Source of the DNA: Hahellaceae bacterium
GTDB lineage: Bacteria; Pseudomonadota; Gammaproteobacteria; Pseudomonadales; Oleiphilaceae
Direction of reading: 5' to 3'
DNA: 64,000 nt
Assembly: GCA_024234505.1 (NCBI GenBank)
Contig: JACKOD010000003.1
Coordinates: 62,001-126,000 of the forward strand
Shown: positions 23,884 through 33,397 of the stretch, piece by piece
How positions within the stretch are numbered: position 1 is the first letter of the stretch
How the letters are laid out: each line of letters starts with the position of its first letter
The notes under the pieces: generated by a model
Told to the model about the DNA's origin: nothing
Seen by the model: only the letters and a program-made list of their open reading frames with translations
Databases searched by the model: none
Program-made: the position numbers and the translations under genes

Positions 23884-25434
23884 GTGTCCTGGCAGTTAGC
23901 TTATCTGGGGTGTGCCGAAAACGATATGGATACCGAATTGTCGGAGTTGTGTTTGTTTGAAACCGTCGACTATTCCTATTTGAACTCTTTAAATGAAGTT
24001 TATGACTTGCCTGTCAGTGAAGTGATCCTGGTGGTGGACAGCGCGGCAGATGCTCAGGAGCACATTGAACAATGGTTGCGAGAGCACGATGAGGAAATGC
24101 GGCTGCCTAATTTGCGTCTGGTGATGATGGCGGAAAGTGAGGGGGCACTCAGGCCCTCGCTAAGCGAATGCCTTGGTTCATGGGAAGATTCACTGCTGAT
24201 TCGCCTGGGTGACGGTTCTCCAATACCCCTATTGCGGTTGCTGGTGCAGGAAGAAAAAAAGCGACGTAACATCGCAGAGCGTTTACAGCTTGCCACGCAT
24301 GCAGCATTTAGTGCAATGACAGCCACCGGACAAATGGGCGAGGTTGTTCGTTTTCTCGAGCAAGCTTTTCATTGCGTATCGCAGGAGGAACTTTTCAACG
24401 CGCTTTGTTCGACTTTGGAAAAATTGGGATTAACAACCGACTGTCTGTTTTTTGTCAATGGCCAGACGTTCGATTTTTGCCGGGAGAACGCCGATGCCAA
24501 GGCATTAATTAAACGTCACGCAAAAGCGGGGCGCCTGGTAGATAAAGAGCTGGGGTTGCTCATCAATTATGATGCGGTTTCCGGGTTGATATATGACATG
24601 CCTGAAGCCGGATTGGAAGCTGAAGGACAGTTAAAGGATACTTTAGCAACGTTATTTGAAAGCTGTAATTTTTGTATTAAAGCAATTCAGGCTGAGCTGG
24701 CCTCCCATCAGGCAGAGAAGGCAAAAATTCTCTTTTTATCAACCTTGTCTCACGAACTGCGCACCCCGATGAATGCCATTCTTGGCTTTTCCCGCCTGTT
24801 AGGAAAACGGCGGGAGGGAGACGCCTATGCCTCCCGGGATATCACCGGTTTAAAAGCCGTCGAAGACAATGCCAACCGGTTGATGCACGTGATCGATGAT
24901 TTGCTCTCGCTTTGTGATATTGATGAGGCATCGATTCATTGGGAAACGGTGAATTTGCGGGATGTGTTGTTTATAGAAACCGAGCACGCGGAGCTGTTGT
25001 CAAAAAGAACCGGCATCGCCTTTTCGGCAACGGATATCCCTTTGGATTTACTGGTAGAAACCGACGTGAAACGTTTGCGCATGATTGTGCATTGTTTACT
25101 TTCAAATGCTTTCAAGTTTACGGAGCAAGGCGAAGTGACTCTGGCCGCAAGCGTTCAGTCACTTGGCGACGGTGCTCCGGTGTTGTTGGTTAGCGTTTCA
25201 GATACCGGCATCGGTGTAAATAAGGCGGATCAGGTGCGGATTTTCGAACCTTTTGTGCAGGTGAGTGAAGGATTATCGCGTACCGCAGAAGGCGTGGGAT
25301 TGGGGTTGGCGGTGGTGAATCAGTACACCACGCAATTGGGCGGAAGCGTCGAAGTTATCAGTGAACCGGCCAAGGGAAGCCTTTTTCAAGTTTGGCTTCC
25401 CTTGGGCGATGTCGAGGTTAAAGGGCCTGAATAA
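23884..25434 (+). CDS. Cytosolic histidine kinase with a divergent N-terminal input region
   Basis: A 516-residue kinase. Residues 1 to about 120 look like a pseudo-receiver or unknown input domain (VILVVDSAADAQEHIEQWL, then LRLVMMAE). A region of about 150 residues follows that could be a GAF-like sensor. HisKA has H290 in SHELRTPMNAILGF, and HATPase_c has SNAFKFTEQG, DTGIGV and GVGLGL. No membrane helix is visible. It starts with GTG preceded by AGGGG. It is convergent with the phosphofructokinase gene, 12 bp apart. No response regulator lies nearby, so its target is unknown. Confidence 0.87.
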   Translation: MSWQLAYLGCAENDMDTELSELCLFETVDYSYLNSLNEVYDLPVSEVILVVDSAADAQEHIEQWLREHDEEMRLPNLRLVMMAESEGALRPSLSECLGSWEDSLLIRLGDGSPIPLLRLLVQEEKKRRNIAERLQLATHAAFSAMTATGQMGEVVRFLEQAFHCVSQEELFNALCSTLEKLGLTTDCLFFVNGQTFDFCRENADAKALIKRHAKAGRLVDKELGLLINYDAVSGLIYDMPEAGLEAEGQLKDTLATLFESCNFCIKAIQAELASHQAEKAKILFLSTLSHELRTPMNAILGFSRLLGKRREGDAYASRDITGLKAVEDNANRLMHVIDDLLSLCDIDEASIHWETVNLRDVLFIETEHAELLSKRTGIAFSATDIPLDLLVETDVKRLRMIVHCLLSNAFKFTEQGEVTLAASVQSLGDGAPVLLVSVSDTGIGVNKADQVRIFEPFVQVSEGLSRTAEGVGLGLAVVNQYTTQLGGSVEVISEPAKGSLFQVWLPLGDVEVKGPE

Positions 25435-25446
25435 GCCCGCCTGTTA

Positions 25447-26712
25447 TCAGATTTTAAAGTCTGTTTTCAGTTTTTTCTCGACCAGTGTGTTTTGGAGGCT
25501 GACGTACTTTGGTAGTCCGTTATCATCATACGGAGGGTAATCTTCTCCACGAATCAGCGGGCTGAGATACTCGCGACATTCTTCGGTGATTGCGAAACCA
25601 TCATCGGTAATAAAGTGAATGGGCATTTTCTTTTCCTGGTTCGCCACATCCTTCAACTGGGCTTCGCCAATGTGCCATTTGTAAGGCACGGAAGTTTCGC
25701 GCACAACTATCGGCATGACGGCATTTTTACCAGATACCGCAAACTCTACCGCGGCTTTGCCCATGGCGTAGGCTTGTTGTACGTCATTGGCTGAAGCAAT
25801 GTGACGAGCGGCACGCTGCAGGTAATCTGCTACGGCCCAGTGATATTTGTAACCCAACGCCTGCTTGACGATATTGGCCAGTGCAGGTGCCACACCGCCT
25901 AATTGGGTGTGTCCGAAAGCATCTTTCATGCCCGCATCTGCAACAAAGCGACCATCTTCGTATTGAGCACCTTCAGAGGCGACCACAACGCAATAGCCAT
26001 ACTTCTTCACGCATTCATCAACCCGTGCGAGAAATTTTTCACGGTCAAAAGCAATCTCGGGGAAAATGATGATATGAGGTGCATCGCCTTCCTTATTTGC
26101 AGCCAGACCGCCGGCAGCGGCAATCCAGCCCGCATGACGCCCCATGACTTCAAGAATAAAGACTTTGGTGGATGACTCGCACATAGAGGCAATATCCAGT
26201 GCGGCTTCTTTGGTCGAGATAGCAACATACTTGGCTACTGAGCCAAAGCCAGGGCAGTTGTCGGTAAACGGCAGATCGTTATCTACGGTTTTGGGTACCC
26301 CGATACAGGTAATGGGATAGCCCATCTTTTCACTCAGTTGCGATACCTTGTATGCCGTATCCTGAGAGTCACCGCCACCATTGTAAAAAAAGTAGCCAAT
26401 GTTGTGCGCGCGAAATACTTCGATGAGGCGCTCGTATTCACGCTTGTTCTCGGTAAAATTCTTCAGCTTGTAACGGCAAGAGCCGAATGCACCTGCTGGG
26501 GTGTAACGCAGTGCGGCAATGGCTTCCTTGCTTTCCAGGCTGGTATCAATCAATTCTTCGCGCAGTGCGCCGATAATTCCGTTGCGACCTGCATACACGG
26601 TACCTATCTTGTCACTATACTGACGTGCGGTTTCAATCACACCACAGGCGGATGCGTTGATTACGGCAGTAACGCCCCCGGACTGGGCATAAAATGCATT
26701 TTTGATTGCCAT
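25447..26712 (-). CDS. Pyrophosphate-dependent 6-phosphofructokinase
   Basis: A 421-residue phosphofructokinase that phosphorylates fructose 6-phosphate, reversibly when pyrophosphate is the donor. The donor-site loop GGGDS has Asp at residue 115, where ATP-using enzymes have Gly. The catalytic motif PKTVDNDLP keeps Lys at about 141, also typical of PPi enzymes. MGRHAGW for sugar-phosphate binding is present. The gene is alone, with AGAGG eight bases before the ATG. PPi specificity is inferred from these two residues. Confidence 0.92.
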   Translation of the reverse strand: MAIKNAFYAQSGGVTAVINASACGVIETARQYSDKIGTVYAGRNGIIGALREELIDTSLESKEAIAALRYTPAGAFGSCRYKLKNFTENKREYERLIEVFRAHNIGYFFYNGGGDSQDTAYKVSQLSEKMGYPITCIGVPKTVDNDLPFTDNCPGFGSVAKYVAISTKEAALDIASMCESSTKVFILEVMGRHAGWIAAAGGLAANKEGDAPHIIIFPEIAFDREKFLARVDECVKKYGYCVVVASEGAQYEDGRFVADAGMKDAFGHTQLGGVAPALANIVKQALGYKYHWAVADYLQRAARHIASANDVQQAYAMGKAAVEFAVSGKNAVMPIVVRETSVPYKWHIGEAQLKDVANQEKKMPIHFITDDGFAITEECREYLSPLIRGEDYPPYDDNGLPKYVSLQNTLVEKKLKTDFKI

Positions 26713-26979
26713 CTGAATTGCCTCTTAACGGTAGAATGGAGTCATGGACACCTTGTTTTGCTCACGTTCCTGTGAACGAACAGGATACCCATTAGGATGT
26801 TTGACCATGAAAAGGTGGTTAATGGCGCGCATCATACGCGTTTTTTATGAATATTTCATGGTTGCGTTTAAGTCTGTCTTTTGTCCTCAGAGCTAACCCA
26901 CTAAACTGGAGAAAAGGGGTCGTGGCGTATGCGTCACGACCGGGAATCTGCCGGCTTATGCTGTCAAAGAGGTGTATCT

Positions 26980-27177
26980 GTGCTCAAGCAAACGACGCCC
27001 ACGGTCGAGAATCCCTGTATCCGGTGCTGTTGCCTGGATCTTGATGATGTCTGCCTGGGTTGTGGGCGGACCTATGAGGAAATTGTTGCCTGGCACAGAT
27101 ATACTCTTGCCGAACGCGAGAGGCATCTGTGTTTGGCTCGTCAGCGTTTAACGCTCAAACCAAGCAGAAAAATATAA
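26980..27177 (+). CDS. DUF1289 small cysteine-rich protein
   Basis: A 65-residue protein with NPCIRCCCLDLDDVCLGCGR, the Cys pattern of the DUF1289 family, and the conserved EIVAWHRYTLAERE tail. The cysteines probably bind a metal or Fe-S cluster; the function of the family is unknown. The GTG start at 26980 has AGAGG seven bases upstream, better than the ATG at 26929, which would add a tail not found in the family. Confidence 0.8.
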   Translation: MLKQTTPTVENPCIRCCCLDLDDVCLGCGRTYEEIVAWHRYTLAERERHLCLARQRLTLKPSRKI

Positions 27178-27277
27178 GCGGTCGGTACGTCCCGAGCCAG
27201 CGTAAAAAATCCAGTCGGCTACAATCCTGACGTTTGTGGCCCGAATAGCGACAGCATCTAACAGAGTAAAAATATTC

Positions 27278-28666
27278 ATGCACATTCATATCTTGGGGAT
27301 ATGCGGTACCTTTATGGGAAGTCTGGCAATTCTTGCCAAACAACAGGGACATCGGGTGACAGGCTCAGATCAGGCCGTATACCCGCCCATGAGTACACAG
27401 TTGGAGCAACAGGGTATTGAATTGATTGAAGGCTATGATCCTTCACAGCTTAGTCCGGCACCGGATCTGGTTGTGATTGGCAATGCCATGAGTCGGGGGA
27501 ATCCTGTGGTAGAGGCTGTGTTGAATCAGGGATTGCCCTATGTCTCCGGGCCTCAATGGCTGGCAGAGCATGTTTTGCAAGGTCGCTGGACGCTGGCGGT
27601 TTCAGGAACTCATGGTAAAACCACGACTTCGACCATGCTGGCCTGGATTCTGGAATATGCGGGCATGGCACCGGGGTTTCTCATCGGTGGCGTTCCCAAG
27701 AATTTTGACGCCTCAGCCCGCTTGGGCGAAACGCCGTTTTTCGTTGTAGAAGCCGATGAATATGACAGCGCGTTTTTCGACAAACGCTCCAAATTTGTCC
27801 ACTACCGTCCGCGCACCCTGATAGTGAACAATCTTGAATTCGACCATGCCGATATTTTTGCCGATGTTGCAGCTATTCAAACCCAATTTCATCACCTCAT
27901 CCGAACCGTTCCCGGGGATGGTCTGGTGATCGCACCTAAAAAGGTTAAGACCGTGGATCAGATGCTGGCTAAAGGTTGCTGGACGCCGGTGCAGTTCGTA
28001 ACGCCTGATAGTGATGACGCAACGTTAACAGACTGGAAATATCGCCTGTTGAAAGAGGACGGCAGTCAGTTTGAAGTAGAGCACCAAGGCACAAAACAAG
28101 TGGTCGCATGGGAAATGACCGGCTTGCACAATGTGCAAAATGCGGTGGTTGCGATAGCAGCCGCCCACCATGTTGGCGTACTTGAAGCGCATGCGGCGCA
28201 AGCCTTGTGCGCCTTTTCTGGTGTGAAGCGGCGAATGGAGCAGGTAGGACGGGTGGGGAAAATAGTTGTATATGATGACTTTGCCCATCATCCGACGGCG
28301 ATTGAAACAACGTTGGATGGATTGCGGAAAAAAGTCGGTCAGGAGAAAATCATTGCACTGATCGAACCGCGTTCCAATACCATGAAAATGGGCGTACATC
28401 AGGCGGCATTGCTGGAATCGGCGGCGCAGGCAGATGCCATTATCTGGTGCAATCTGGGAAGTCTGGATTGGCTCGATCAGTTGCTGACGGCTCCACCAGT
28501 GAATCACCAACTGGCTAAAGGAATTGACAGGGTATTGTTGCAAACACTTGACTGGATTGGTGCACAAGGCGATGTTCCTGTCCATGTTGTTTGTATGAGT
28601 AATGGTGGTTTTGGTGGTGTGCATGCCAAATTACTGACCCGTTTGCATGATGAGGTATCGGTATGA
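27278..28666 (+). CDS. mpl: UDP-N-acetylmuramate:tripeptide ligase (murein recycling)
   Basis: A 462-residue Mur ligase family enzyme. It attaches recovered L-Ala-gamma-D-Glu-meso-Dap to UDP-MurNAc, returning peptidoglycan fragments to synthesis. The N-terminus MHIHILGICGTFMGSLA is the family hallmark, and the ATP loop is SGTHGKTTT. The conserved VVEADEYDSAFFDKRSKF and NNLEFDHADIF follow. The start at 27278 fits the family; the frame is open from a GTG at 27236. The stop overlaps ubiX by 4 bp (ATGA), as in many gammaproteobacteria. Confidence 0.95.
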   Translation: MHIHILGICGTFMGSLAILAKQQGHRVTGSDQAVYPPMSTQLEQQGIELIEGYDPSQLSPAPDLVVIGNAMSRGNPVVEAVLNQGLPYVSGPQWLAEHVLQGRWTLAVSGTHGKTTTSTMLAWILEYAGMAPGFLIGGVPKNFDASARLGETPFFVVEADEYDSAFFDKRSKFVHYRPRTLIVNNLEFDHADIFADVAAIQTQFHHLIRTVPGDGLVIAPKKVKTVDQMLAKGCWTPVQFVTPDSDDATLTDWKYRLLKEDGSQFEVEHQGTKQVVAWEMTGLHNVQNAVVAIAAAHHVGVLEAHAAQALCAFSGVKRRMEQVGRVGKIVVYDDFAHHPTAIETTLDGLRKKVGQEKIIALIEPRSNTMKMGVHQAALLESAAQADAIIWCNLGSLDWLDQLLTAPPVNHQLAKGIDRVLLQTLDWIGAQGDVPVHVVCMSNGGFGGVHAKLLTRLHDEVSV

Positions 28667-29280
28667 AAGACCGTCGCTGTGTGACGGTGGCGCTGACCGG
28701 GGCGTCGGGGGCGCAGTATGGTCTGCGTTTAATTGAATGCCTGCTGGATGCCGATGTCCGGGTCTATGCCATGGTTTCCAAAGCCGCACACATTGTGCTG
28801 GCGACAGAAATGGATTTGAAATTGCCCGGGCAGGCAGCGGCTACGGAAGAATTTCTTAACGATTATTTTGGTGTTGCACCGGGCTTATTAAAAGTCTTTG
28901 GCAAAGAAGACTGGATGGCTCCGGTGGCTTCCGGATCCGGAGCGCCTTCAAGCATGGTGGTTTGTCCCTGTAGTACGGGAACGTTGTCGGCCATTGCCTG
29001 TGGTGCCAGTAACAATCTGATAGAACGGGCTGCCGATGTTGCACTGAAGGAAAGACGTCAGTTAATTCTGGTGCCCAGAGAAACACCTTACTCTGCCATA
29101 CATCTGGAACATATGTTAAAGCTTACGCAGATGGGGGCCGTTGTGCTGCCGGCGAGTCCGGGCTTCTATCATAAACCGCTGGGAATCGAAGACTTAATCG
29201 ACTTCATCGTGGCGAGAATTTTAGATCATCTGGGAATTCACCATACTTTATTAAAGCGCTGGGGCGAAGAAAAAGCCTGA
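28663..29280 (+). CDS. ubiX: Flavin prenyltransferase
   Basis: A 205-residue UbiX/Pad1 enzyme. It prenylates FMN to make the cofactor of the UbiD decarboxylase in ubiquinone synthesis. The N-terminal VALTGASGAQYGLRLIE binds FMN, and the conserved ASGSGAPSSMVVCPCSTGTL and LVPRETPYSAIHLEHML are present. Translation is coupled to mpl through ATGA. The length is normal. Confidence 0.95.
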   Translation: MKDRRCVTVALTGASGAQYGLRLIECLLDADVRVYAMVSKAAHIVLATEMDLKLPGQAAATEEFLNDYFGVAPGLLKVFGKEDWMAPVASGSGAPSSMVVCPCSTGTLSAIACGASNNLIERAADVALKERRQLILVPRETPYSAIHLEHMLKLTQMGAVVLPASPGFYHKPLGIEDLIDFIVARILDHLGIHHTLLKRWGEEKA

Positions 29281-29297
29281 GTGACAGGAGAGGGCGC

Positions 29298-30065
29298 ATG
29301 AGCAAGTCTATTGATTGGGACAACGTACCGGCCGCTATCTGGCGTGCTCAGCGAGGCGAATTGCGTCCGGTACTGCATACAGATCCGATTCGCTTTGGGC
29401 AGTTGCTGGGAATTGACCGCCAGATTGCTGCCGTATGCAAGAACACGCAACGATTTCTGGCGCATCAGCCCGCGAACAATGTCTTGCTATGGGGCTCTCG
29501 TGGAACTGGGAAGTCTTCCATCATCAAAGCGCTGCTCAATGAATATTTTTTGCAGGGATTGCGGGTCATCGAGGTAGATAAAAACGACCTGATTGATTTG
29601 CCTGAAATCGTTGACAAGATTCGCGATCATGCCCATCGCTTTATTGTTTATTGCGATGATTTATCATTTGATGAGGGTGAGCGTACCTATAAAACCCTCA
29701 AAAGCGTATTGGAAGGGTCGATTGAATTGCCTCCGGAAAACATATTGATCTACGCCACTTCGAATCGCCGCCATTTGTTGCCCGAATATTTGAAAGATAA
29801 TGAATCGTCCAAGGTCGTGGATACTGAAATTCATCATGCGGAAGTGATCGAAGAGAAAATTTCGCTGTCGGATAGATTCGGATTATGGTTGTCGTTTTAC
29901 CCGATAAATCAGGAGGCGTATCTGGCGATGGTTGATCAACTCTTTCCGCAGGTGTCTGATCGCGTCGCATTACATGCCGAAGCCGTTCGTTTTGCATTGG
30001 CAAAAGGTGGACGCAGCGGGCGTACGGCACAACAGTTTTTCAAAGCCTGGTCGGGAGATTTTTAG
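29298..30065 (+). CDS. DUF815 AAA-type ATPase
   Basis: A 255-residue P-loop protein of the DUF815 family. Walker A is GSRGTGKSS (about residues 68-76), Walker B is FIVYCDDLSF, and a sensor-like YATSNRRHLL follows. The biological role of DUF815 proteins is not established. It follows ubiX by 17 bp with AGGAGAGGG before the ATG, so it is likely in the mpl-ubiX transcript. It is convergent with cmoB. Confidence 0.87.
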   Translation: MSKSIDWDNVPAAIWRAQRGELRPVLHTDPIRFGQLLGIDRQIAAVCKNTQRFLAHQPANNVLLWGSRGTGKSSIIKALLNEYFLQGLRVIEVDKNDLIDLPEIVDKIRDHAHRFIVYCDDLSFDEGERTYKTLKSVLEGSIELPPENILIYATSNRRHLLPEYLKDNESSKVVDTEIHHAEVIEEKISLSDRFGLWLSFYPINQEAYLAMVDQLFPQVSDRVALHAEAVRFALAKGGRSGRTAQQFFKAWSGDF

Positions 30066-30098
30066 GTTCCCGCCTCGGCTTTCGTTTTCTGGTTGTTT

Positions 30099-31076
30099 TT
30101 ACGCTTTAGTAGCGACCAGTGTGGCGCGTAGTGGTGCCGGGTAACCTTCGCAGGTTTTGGAAGGGTCTGCCGGATCGAGAAAGTCCACCAGCGACTGATA
30201 ACGCATCCAGTCGGTCGTCCGTTGTTCTTCGAGTTGTGTCTGATTGAGATCAACTAGTCGTATATCTATGAATCCGGCGCGTTCCAGCCATTGTTTCAAG
30301 GTATCTGTAGTCGGAATAAACCAGACGTTGCGCATCATGCCGTAACGGTCTTTAGGCATTAGAAATTCGCCGGCTTTGCCTTCAATCACCAGTGTTTCAA
30401 GCACCAGTTCACCACCTTTACGCAATGCCCCTTTGAGCTCGAACAGGTGATCAATAGGTGATCGGCGATGGTACAACACCCCCATTGAGAAAACGGTATC
30501 AAAAGTTTCCAGATCGGGCGCTACGTCTTCCATGCGAATGGGTAACAAGTGGATAGGAGCTGTGGGACCGCAATAGCGTTTAATGGCTTCAAACTGCATC
30601 AGAAACAGGTAGCTGGGGTCAATCCCGACGACGCGCTGGGCACCAGCCCCGAGCATTCTCCAGCAGTGATACCCGGAACCACACCCCACATCCAGCACTA
30701 ATCTATGCTGCAGGGGTGATATATGAGGCGCGACGCGATCCCATTTCCAATCCGAACGCCATTCCGTATCAATGTGGACTCCCAACAGGTTAAAAGGCCC
30801 CTTGCGCCAGGGCATGAGACCACGAAGTGACGCTTCCAGCGCGGCCTGCTGGCTGTCAGTCACCTGACCGGTCGCAGACACGGAGGTGGCGATATCCACA
30901 TCTTCTACCTCGAGTGACGGCAGTGATTCCAGCGCATCCAGCCAGCGTTGCTGATCTCCGTGGGGTTTCTCAACGAGTTTGTGTTCGAGCAGCGGAATGA
31001 GGGTATCCAACCAGACGTTACAGCGGTTGGTTTTCATAAATTGAAATAGATCGTTGTATAACTGATAAATATCCAT
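30099..31076 (-). CDS. cmoB: tRNA U34 carboxymethyltransferase
   Basis: A 325-residue enzyme. It transfers the carboxymethyl group of carboxy-S-adenosylmethionine to 5-hydroxyuridine at tRNA position 34, giving cmo5U. Recognisable parts are GPFNLLGVHIDTEWRSDWKW, the SAM-binding LVLDVGCGSGYHCWRML and ETLVIEG. The length matches E. coli CmoB (323). It lies 86 bp after cmoA, which makes its substrate. The Shine-Dalgarno is weak. Confidence 0.95.
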   Translation of the reverse strand: MDIYQLYNDLFQFMKTNRCNVWLDTLIPLLEHKLVEKPHGDQQRWLDALESLPSLEVEDVDIATSVSATGQVTDSQQAALEASLRGLMPWRKGPFNLLGVHIDTEWRSDWKWDRVAPHISPLQHRLVLDVGCGSGYHCWRMLGAGAQRVVGIDPSYLFLMQFEAIKRYCGPTAPIHLLPIRMEDVAPDLETFDTVFSMGVLYHRRSPIDHLFELKGALRKGGELVLETLVIEGKAGEFLMPKDRYGMMRNVWFIPTTDTLKQWLERAGFIDIRLVDLNQTQLEEQRTTDWMRYQSLVDFLDPADPSKTCEGYPAPLRATLVATKA

Positions 31077-31162
31077 AACGAGTCAAAACATGTAATAGGC
31101 GAATGGCGAATAGAACGCTGGGTATTCCAGCATCGGTAAAAAGGCGAAGCCCGGAAAGCAGA

Positions 31163-31897
31163 CTATTTGATTGCCAGAAACGACACAAAGTTAAAACACT
31201 GATACCAAAGTATTACCTGTTTGAATCCAGCGGCCAGTAAGCGTGTTTCGTGGGCCTGGCGAGTTTCAGGAATGAGTACGTTTTCCAGCGCAGTACGCTT
31301 TTGACTGACTTCCAGATCGCTGTAACCGTTGGCTTTCTTAAAGTCCCAGTGCAGTTCCTGCAGGGTGCTTTGTTCTGAGGTTTGTTCGAAACAGATTTTT
31401 TCGGAGAGCACCAGTGCCCCTCCTGGTACCAGGGCTTCGGCAATGCGCGTGAGCATATCGGCCCGATCGTATTGCGGCAAAAACTGCAAGGTAAAGTTTA
31501 GCGTAACAACCGATGCTGGTTGGAACTCAAGCGTTCGGATATCGGTGCAAACGAGTTTGACCGGTACCGGACTGTTGTCCAGCGCAATATAGTGCTCACA
31601 ACGCTGTAACATGGCCTCGGAGTTGTCTACAGCAATAATCGTATTGCCTTTATCTTTCAGACCATGGCGCATGGCCAGCGTGGATGCGCCCAGAGAACAG
31701 CCGAGATCGTAGCAAACCGTGTCGGGTTGGGCATAGCGTTGGGCCATGACGCCCAGCATGGGAATGATCGTAGTATAGCCCGGTACAGATCGCTGGATCA
31801 TGTCCGGAAAGACACGGGCAACCGCTTCGTCAAAGGCAAACTCGGTGACTCTGTCGAGCGGCGTTGCATAGATGTTGTCAGGTTTTGGCTCGGTCAT
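31163..31897 (-). CDS. cmoA: Carboxy-S-adenosyl-L-methionine synthase
   Basis: A 244-residue SAM-fold enzyme that makes carboxy-SAM from SAM and prephenate. Typical motifs are FDEAVARVFPDMIQRSVPGY at the N-terminus, VCYDLGCSLGASTLAM for the cofactor and NFTLQFLP. It is the first gene of cmoA-cmoB, a standard arrangement. It lies 68 bp after the EamA transporter gene on the same strand. Confidence 0.96.
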   Translation of the reverse strand: MTEPKPDNIYATPLDRVTEFAFDEAVARVFPDMIQRSVPGYTTIIPMLGVMAQRYAQPDTVCYDLGCSLGASTLAMRHGLKDKGNTIIAVDNSEAMLQRCEHYIALDNSPVPVKLVCTDIRTLEFQPASVVTLNFTLQFLPQYDRADMLTRIAEALVPGGALVLSEKICFEQTSEQSTLQELHWDFKKANGYSDLEVSQKRTALENVLIPETRQAHETRLLAAGFKQVILWYQCFNFVSFLAIK

Positions 31898-31965
31898 ACG
31901 AGAGGATTGCCTGCGGGCATAAGGTCAAAGTGGGCGGATTTTAGCCGATTCGAGATCGTCGGTCA

Positions 31966-32877
31966 TCACGTAGTTTTGGTATTCAATGCGTGATCTGGAA
32001 TACGGAAGAGCTTTACCTGTGCGAGTACACATCCGGTCAACATCAGTCCGCAACCAATGAGTCCTCGAGTAGAGAGCATTTCAGACAGAAACAGCCATCC
32101 ACCGATCGCTGCGAAAACGGCTTCAAGGCTCATAATCAATGCTGCGTGGGCTGGATGGGCATTGCGTTGGGCGACTACTTGCAAGGTATAGGCAATCCCT
32201 ACGGACATGAGTCCGGCATAAAAAATCGCCCAGCTTGCCTGGGTTAATCCTGAAAGTGTGTTGCTTTCGGTTAGTAGTGCCACCAGACCGCTGGCGATGG
32301 CACAAAGCATAAACTGCACAATGGAAAGTGCCAAAGGGGGGACTTTAGGTGAAAAACGTCCGATCAGTAATACATGGGCGGCCCAGAAAAAAGCGCCTAG
32401 CAATTCGAGCAGATCACCATAGGCCAGTGTGAAGTTTTCTGTGACCGAAAGCAGGTAGAGACCCATGGCGGCTAGCGAAGCGCCCAGCCAGGTTTCGCGA
32501 CTGGACGGTTGGCGCGTGAATAAACCGACGACAGGAATCAATACAATATACAAACCGGTAATAAAACCGGCGTTACCGGCTGTTGTGTACTGCAGGCCGA
32601 CTTGCTGGAATGAGGCGCCGCCAAACAGGCACAGCCCACACAGCGATCCGTACTGCAACAACTTCGGTAGCTGCCGTCGAATCGCTATTGCATCTTTGCG
32701 CCATTCAAAAAAATACATCACTGGCAGCAATGAAACCGCTCCCAGGGCAAAGCGCGCTGCATTGAATCCGTAAGGCCCCATATGCTCCATGCCAAGACGT
32801 TGAGCAACAAAAGCGAGACCCCAAATTGTAGCGGTAATGACAAGCAGCAGGTTGGCTCGGGTGTGGGCCGCGTGCAT
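31966..32877 (-). CDS. EamA/DMT family transporter
   Basis: A 303-residue inner-membrane protein with about ten hydrophobic segments and two EamA repeats (WGLAFVAQRLGMEHMGPYGF near the start, TLSGLTQASWAIFYAGLMSV in the second half). Family members export amino acids or other metabolites; the substrate is unknown. The ATG at 32877 is chosen because it begins one base after the stop of the upstream small gene (TGATATG), implying coupling. A start at 32904 would overlap it. Confidence 0.88.
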   Translation of the reverse strand: MHAAHTRANLLLVITATIWGLAFVAQRLGMEHMGPYGFNAARFALGAVSLLPVMYFFEWRKDAIAIRRQLPKLLQYGSLCGLCLFGGASFQQVGLQYTTAGNAGFITGLYIVLIPVVGLFTRQPSSRETWLGASLAAMGLYLLSVTENFTLAYGDLLELLGAFFWAAHVLLIGRFSPKVPPLALSIVQFMLCAIASGLVALLTESNTLSGLTQASWAIFYAGLMSVGIAYTLQVVAQRNAHPAHAALIMSLEAVFAAIGGWLFLSEMLSTRGLIGCGLMLTGCVLAQVKLFRIPDHALNTKTT

Positions 32878-32878
32878 A

Positions 32879-33244
32879 TCAGTTGCCTTCGCTACAGCGC
32901 ACACCGCGATTTTTGTAGTCGATGAGAATACCTTTCAGGGCCGGATCATCGTCGGATGCGATCATGACATAACCATCACGACAATAGGCGGTCTGGTTGG
33001 CGGCCTTGTGGGACATGCGGAAATCTTCACCTGGCTTGAGATAAACCACTTGGTACTGGCTCAGGGGAATATCCTCTTTGTCCAGATTGTGATTGATCAT
33101 CCCGGCCTTTTCGAGAAACAGCATGCTGATAATAATGGTCGCGAATATGGATACAATGAGTGTGCGCATGCTGACCATATCGCTATTGGCCGGGTCAGAT
33201 GAGGGCGCGGATTGATTTGACGGCGGTAATGTGGAATCAGACAT
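32879..33244 (-). CDS. Small single-span membrane protein of unknown function
   Basis: A 121-residue protein: a polar, Ser/Pro-rich N-terminus (about 1-25), one membrane helix (LIVSIFATIIISMLFL, about 29-44) and a roughly 75-residue probably periplasmic domain with two Cys (YCRDGYVMIASDDD, and RCSEGN at the end) that could form a disulfide. I recognise no family. The coupling of its stop to the EamA gene suggests co-expression. Confidence 0.6.
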   Translation of the reverse strand: MSDSTLPPSNQSAPSSDPANSDMVSMRTLIVSIFATIIISMLFLEKAGMINHNLDKEDIPLSQYQVVYLKPGEDFRMSHKAANQTAYCRDGYVMIASDDDPALKGILIDYKNRGVRCSEGN

Positions 33245-33397
33245 AACAAAGCACCATAACTACGAAACAGGGGCATCACACCTGTGGAAAAACACAGGCG
33301 AATCAGAATCGCGCATGGTATCACACTCGCCAGACCTGGCGGGATGCTTTGCAAGCGTTCAGTAGATACGTGAATGCACCTATTGAGGTTTTTGCTG

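Noticed and set aside
26807..26900. Short plus-strand frame upstream of the DUF1289 gene
   Set aside because: It has no ribosome binding site, and its content looks like the promoter region of the divergent phosphofructokinase gene.
27089..27110. TGGCAC...TTGC pair resembling a sigma-54 promoter
   Set aside because: The spacing is wrong, and it lies inside the DUF1289 coding sequence.
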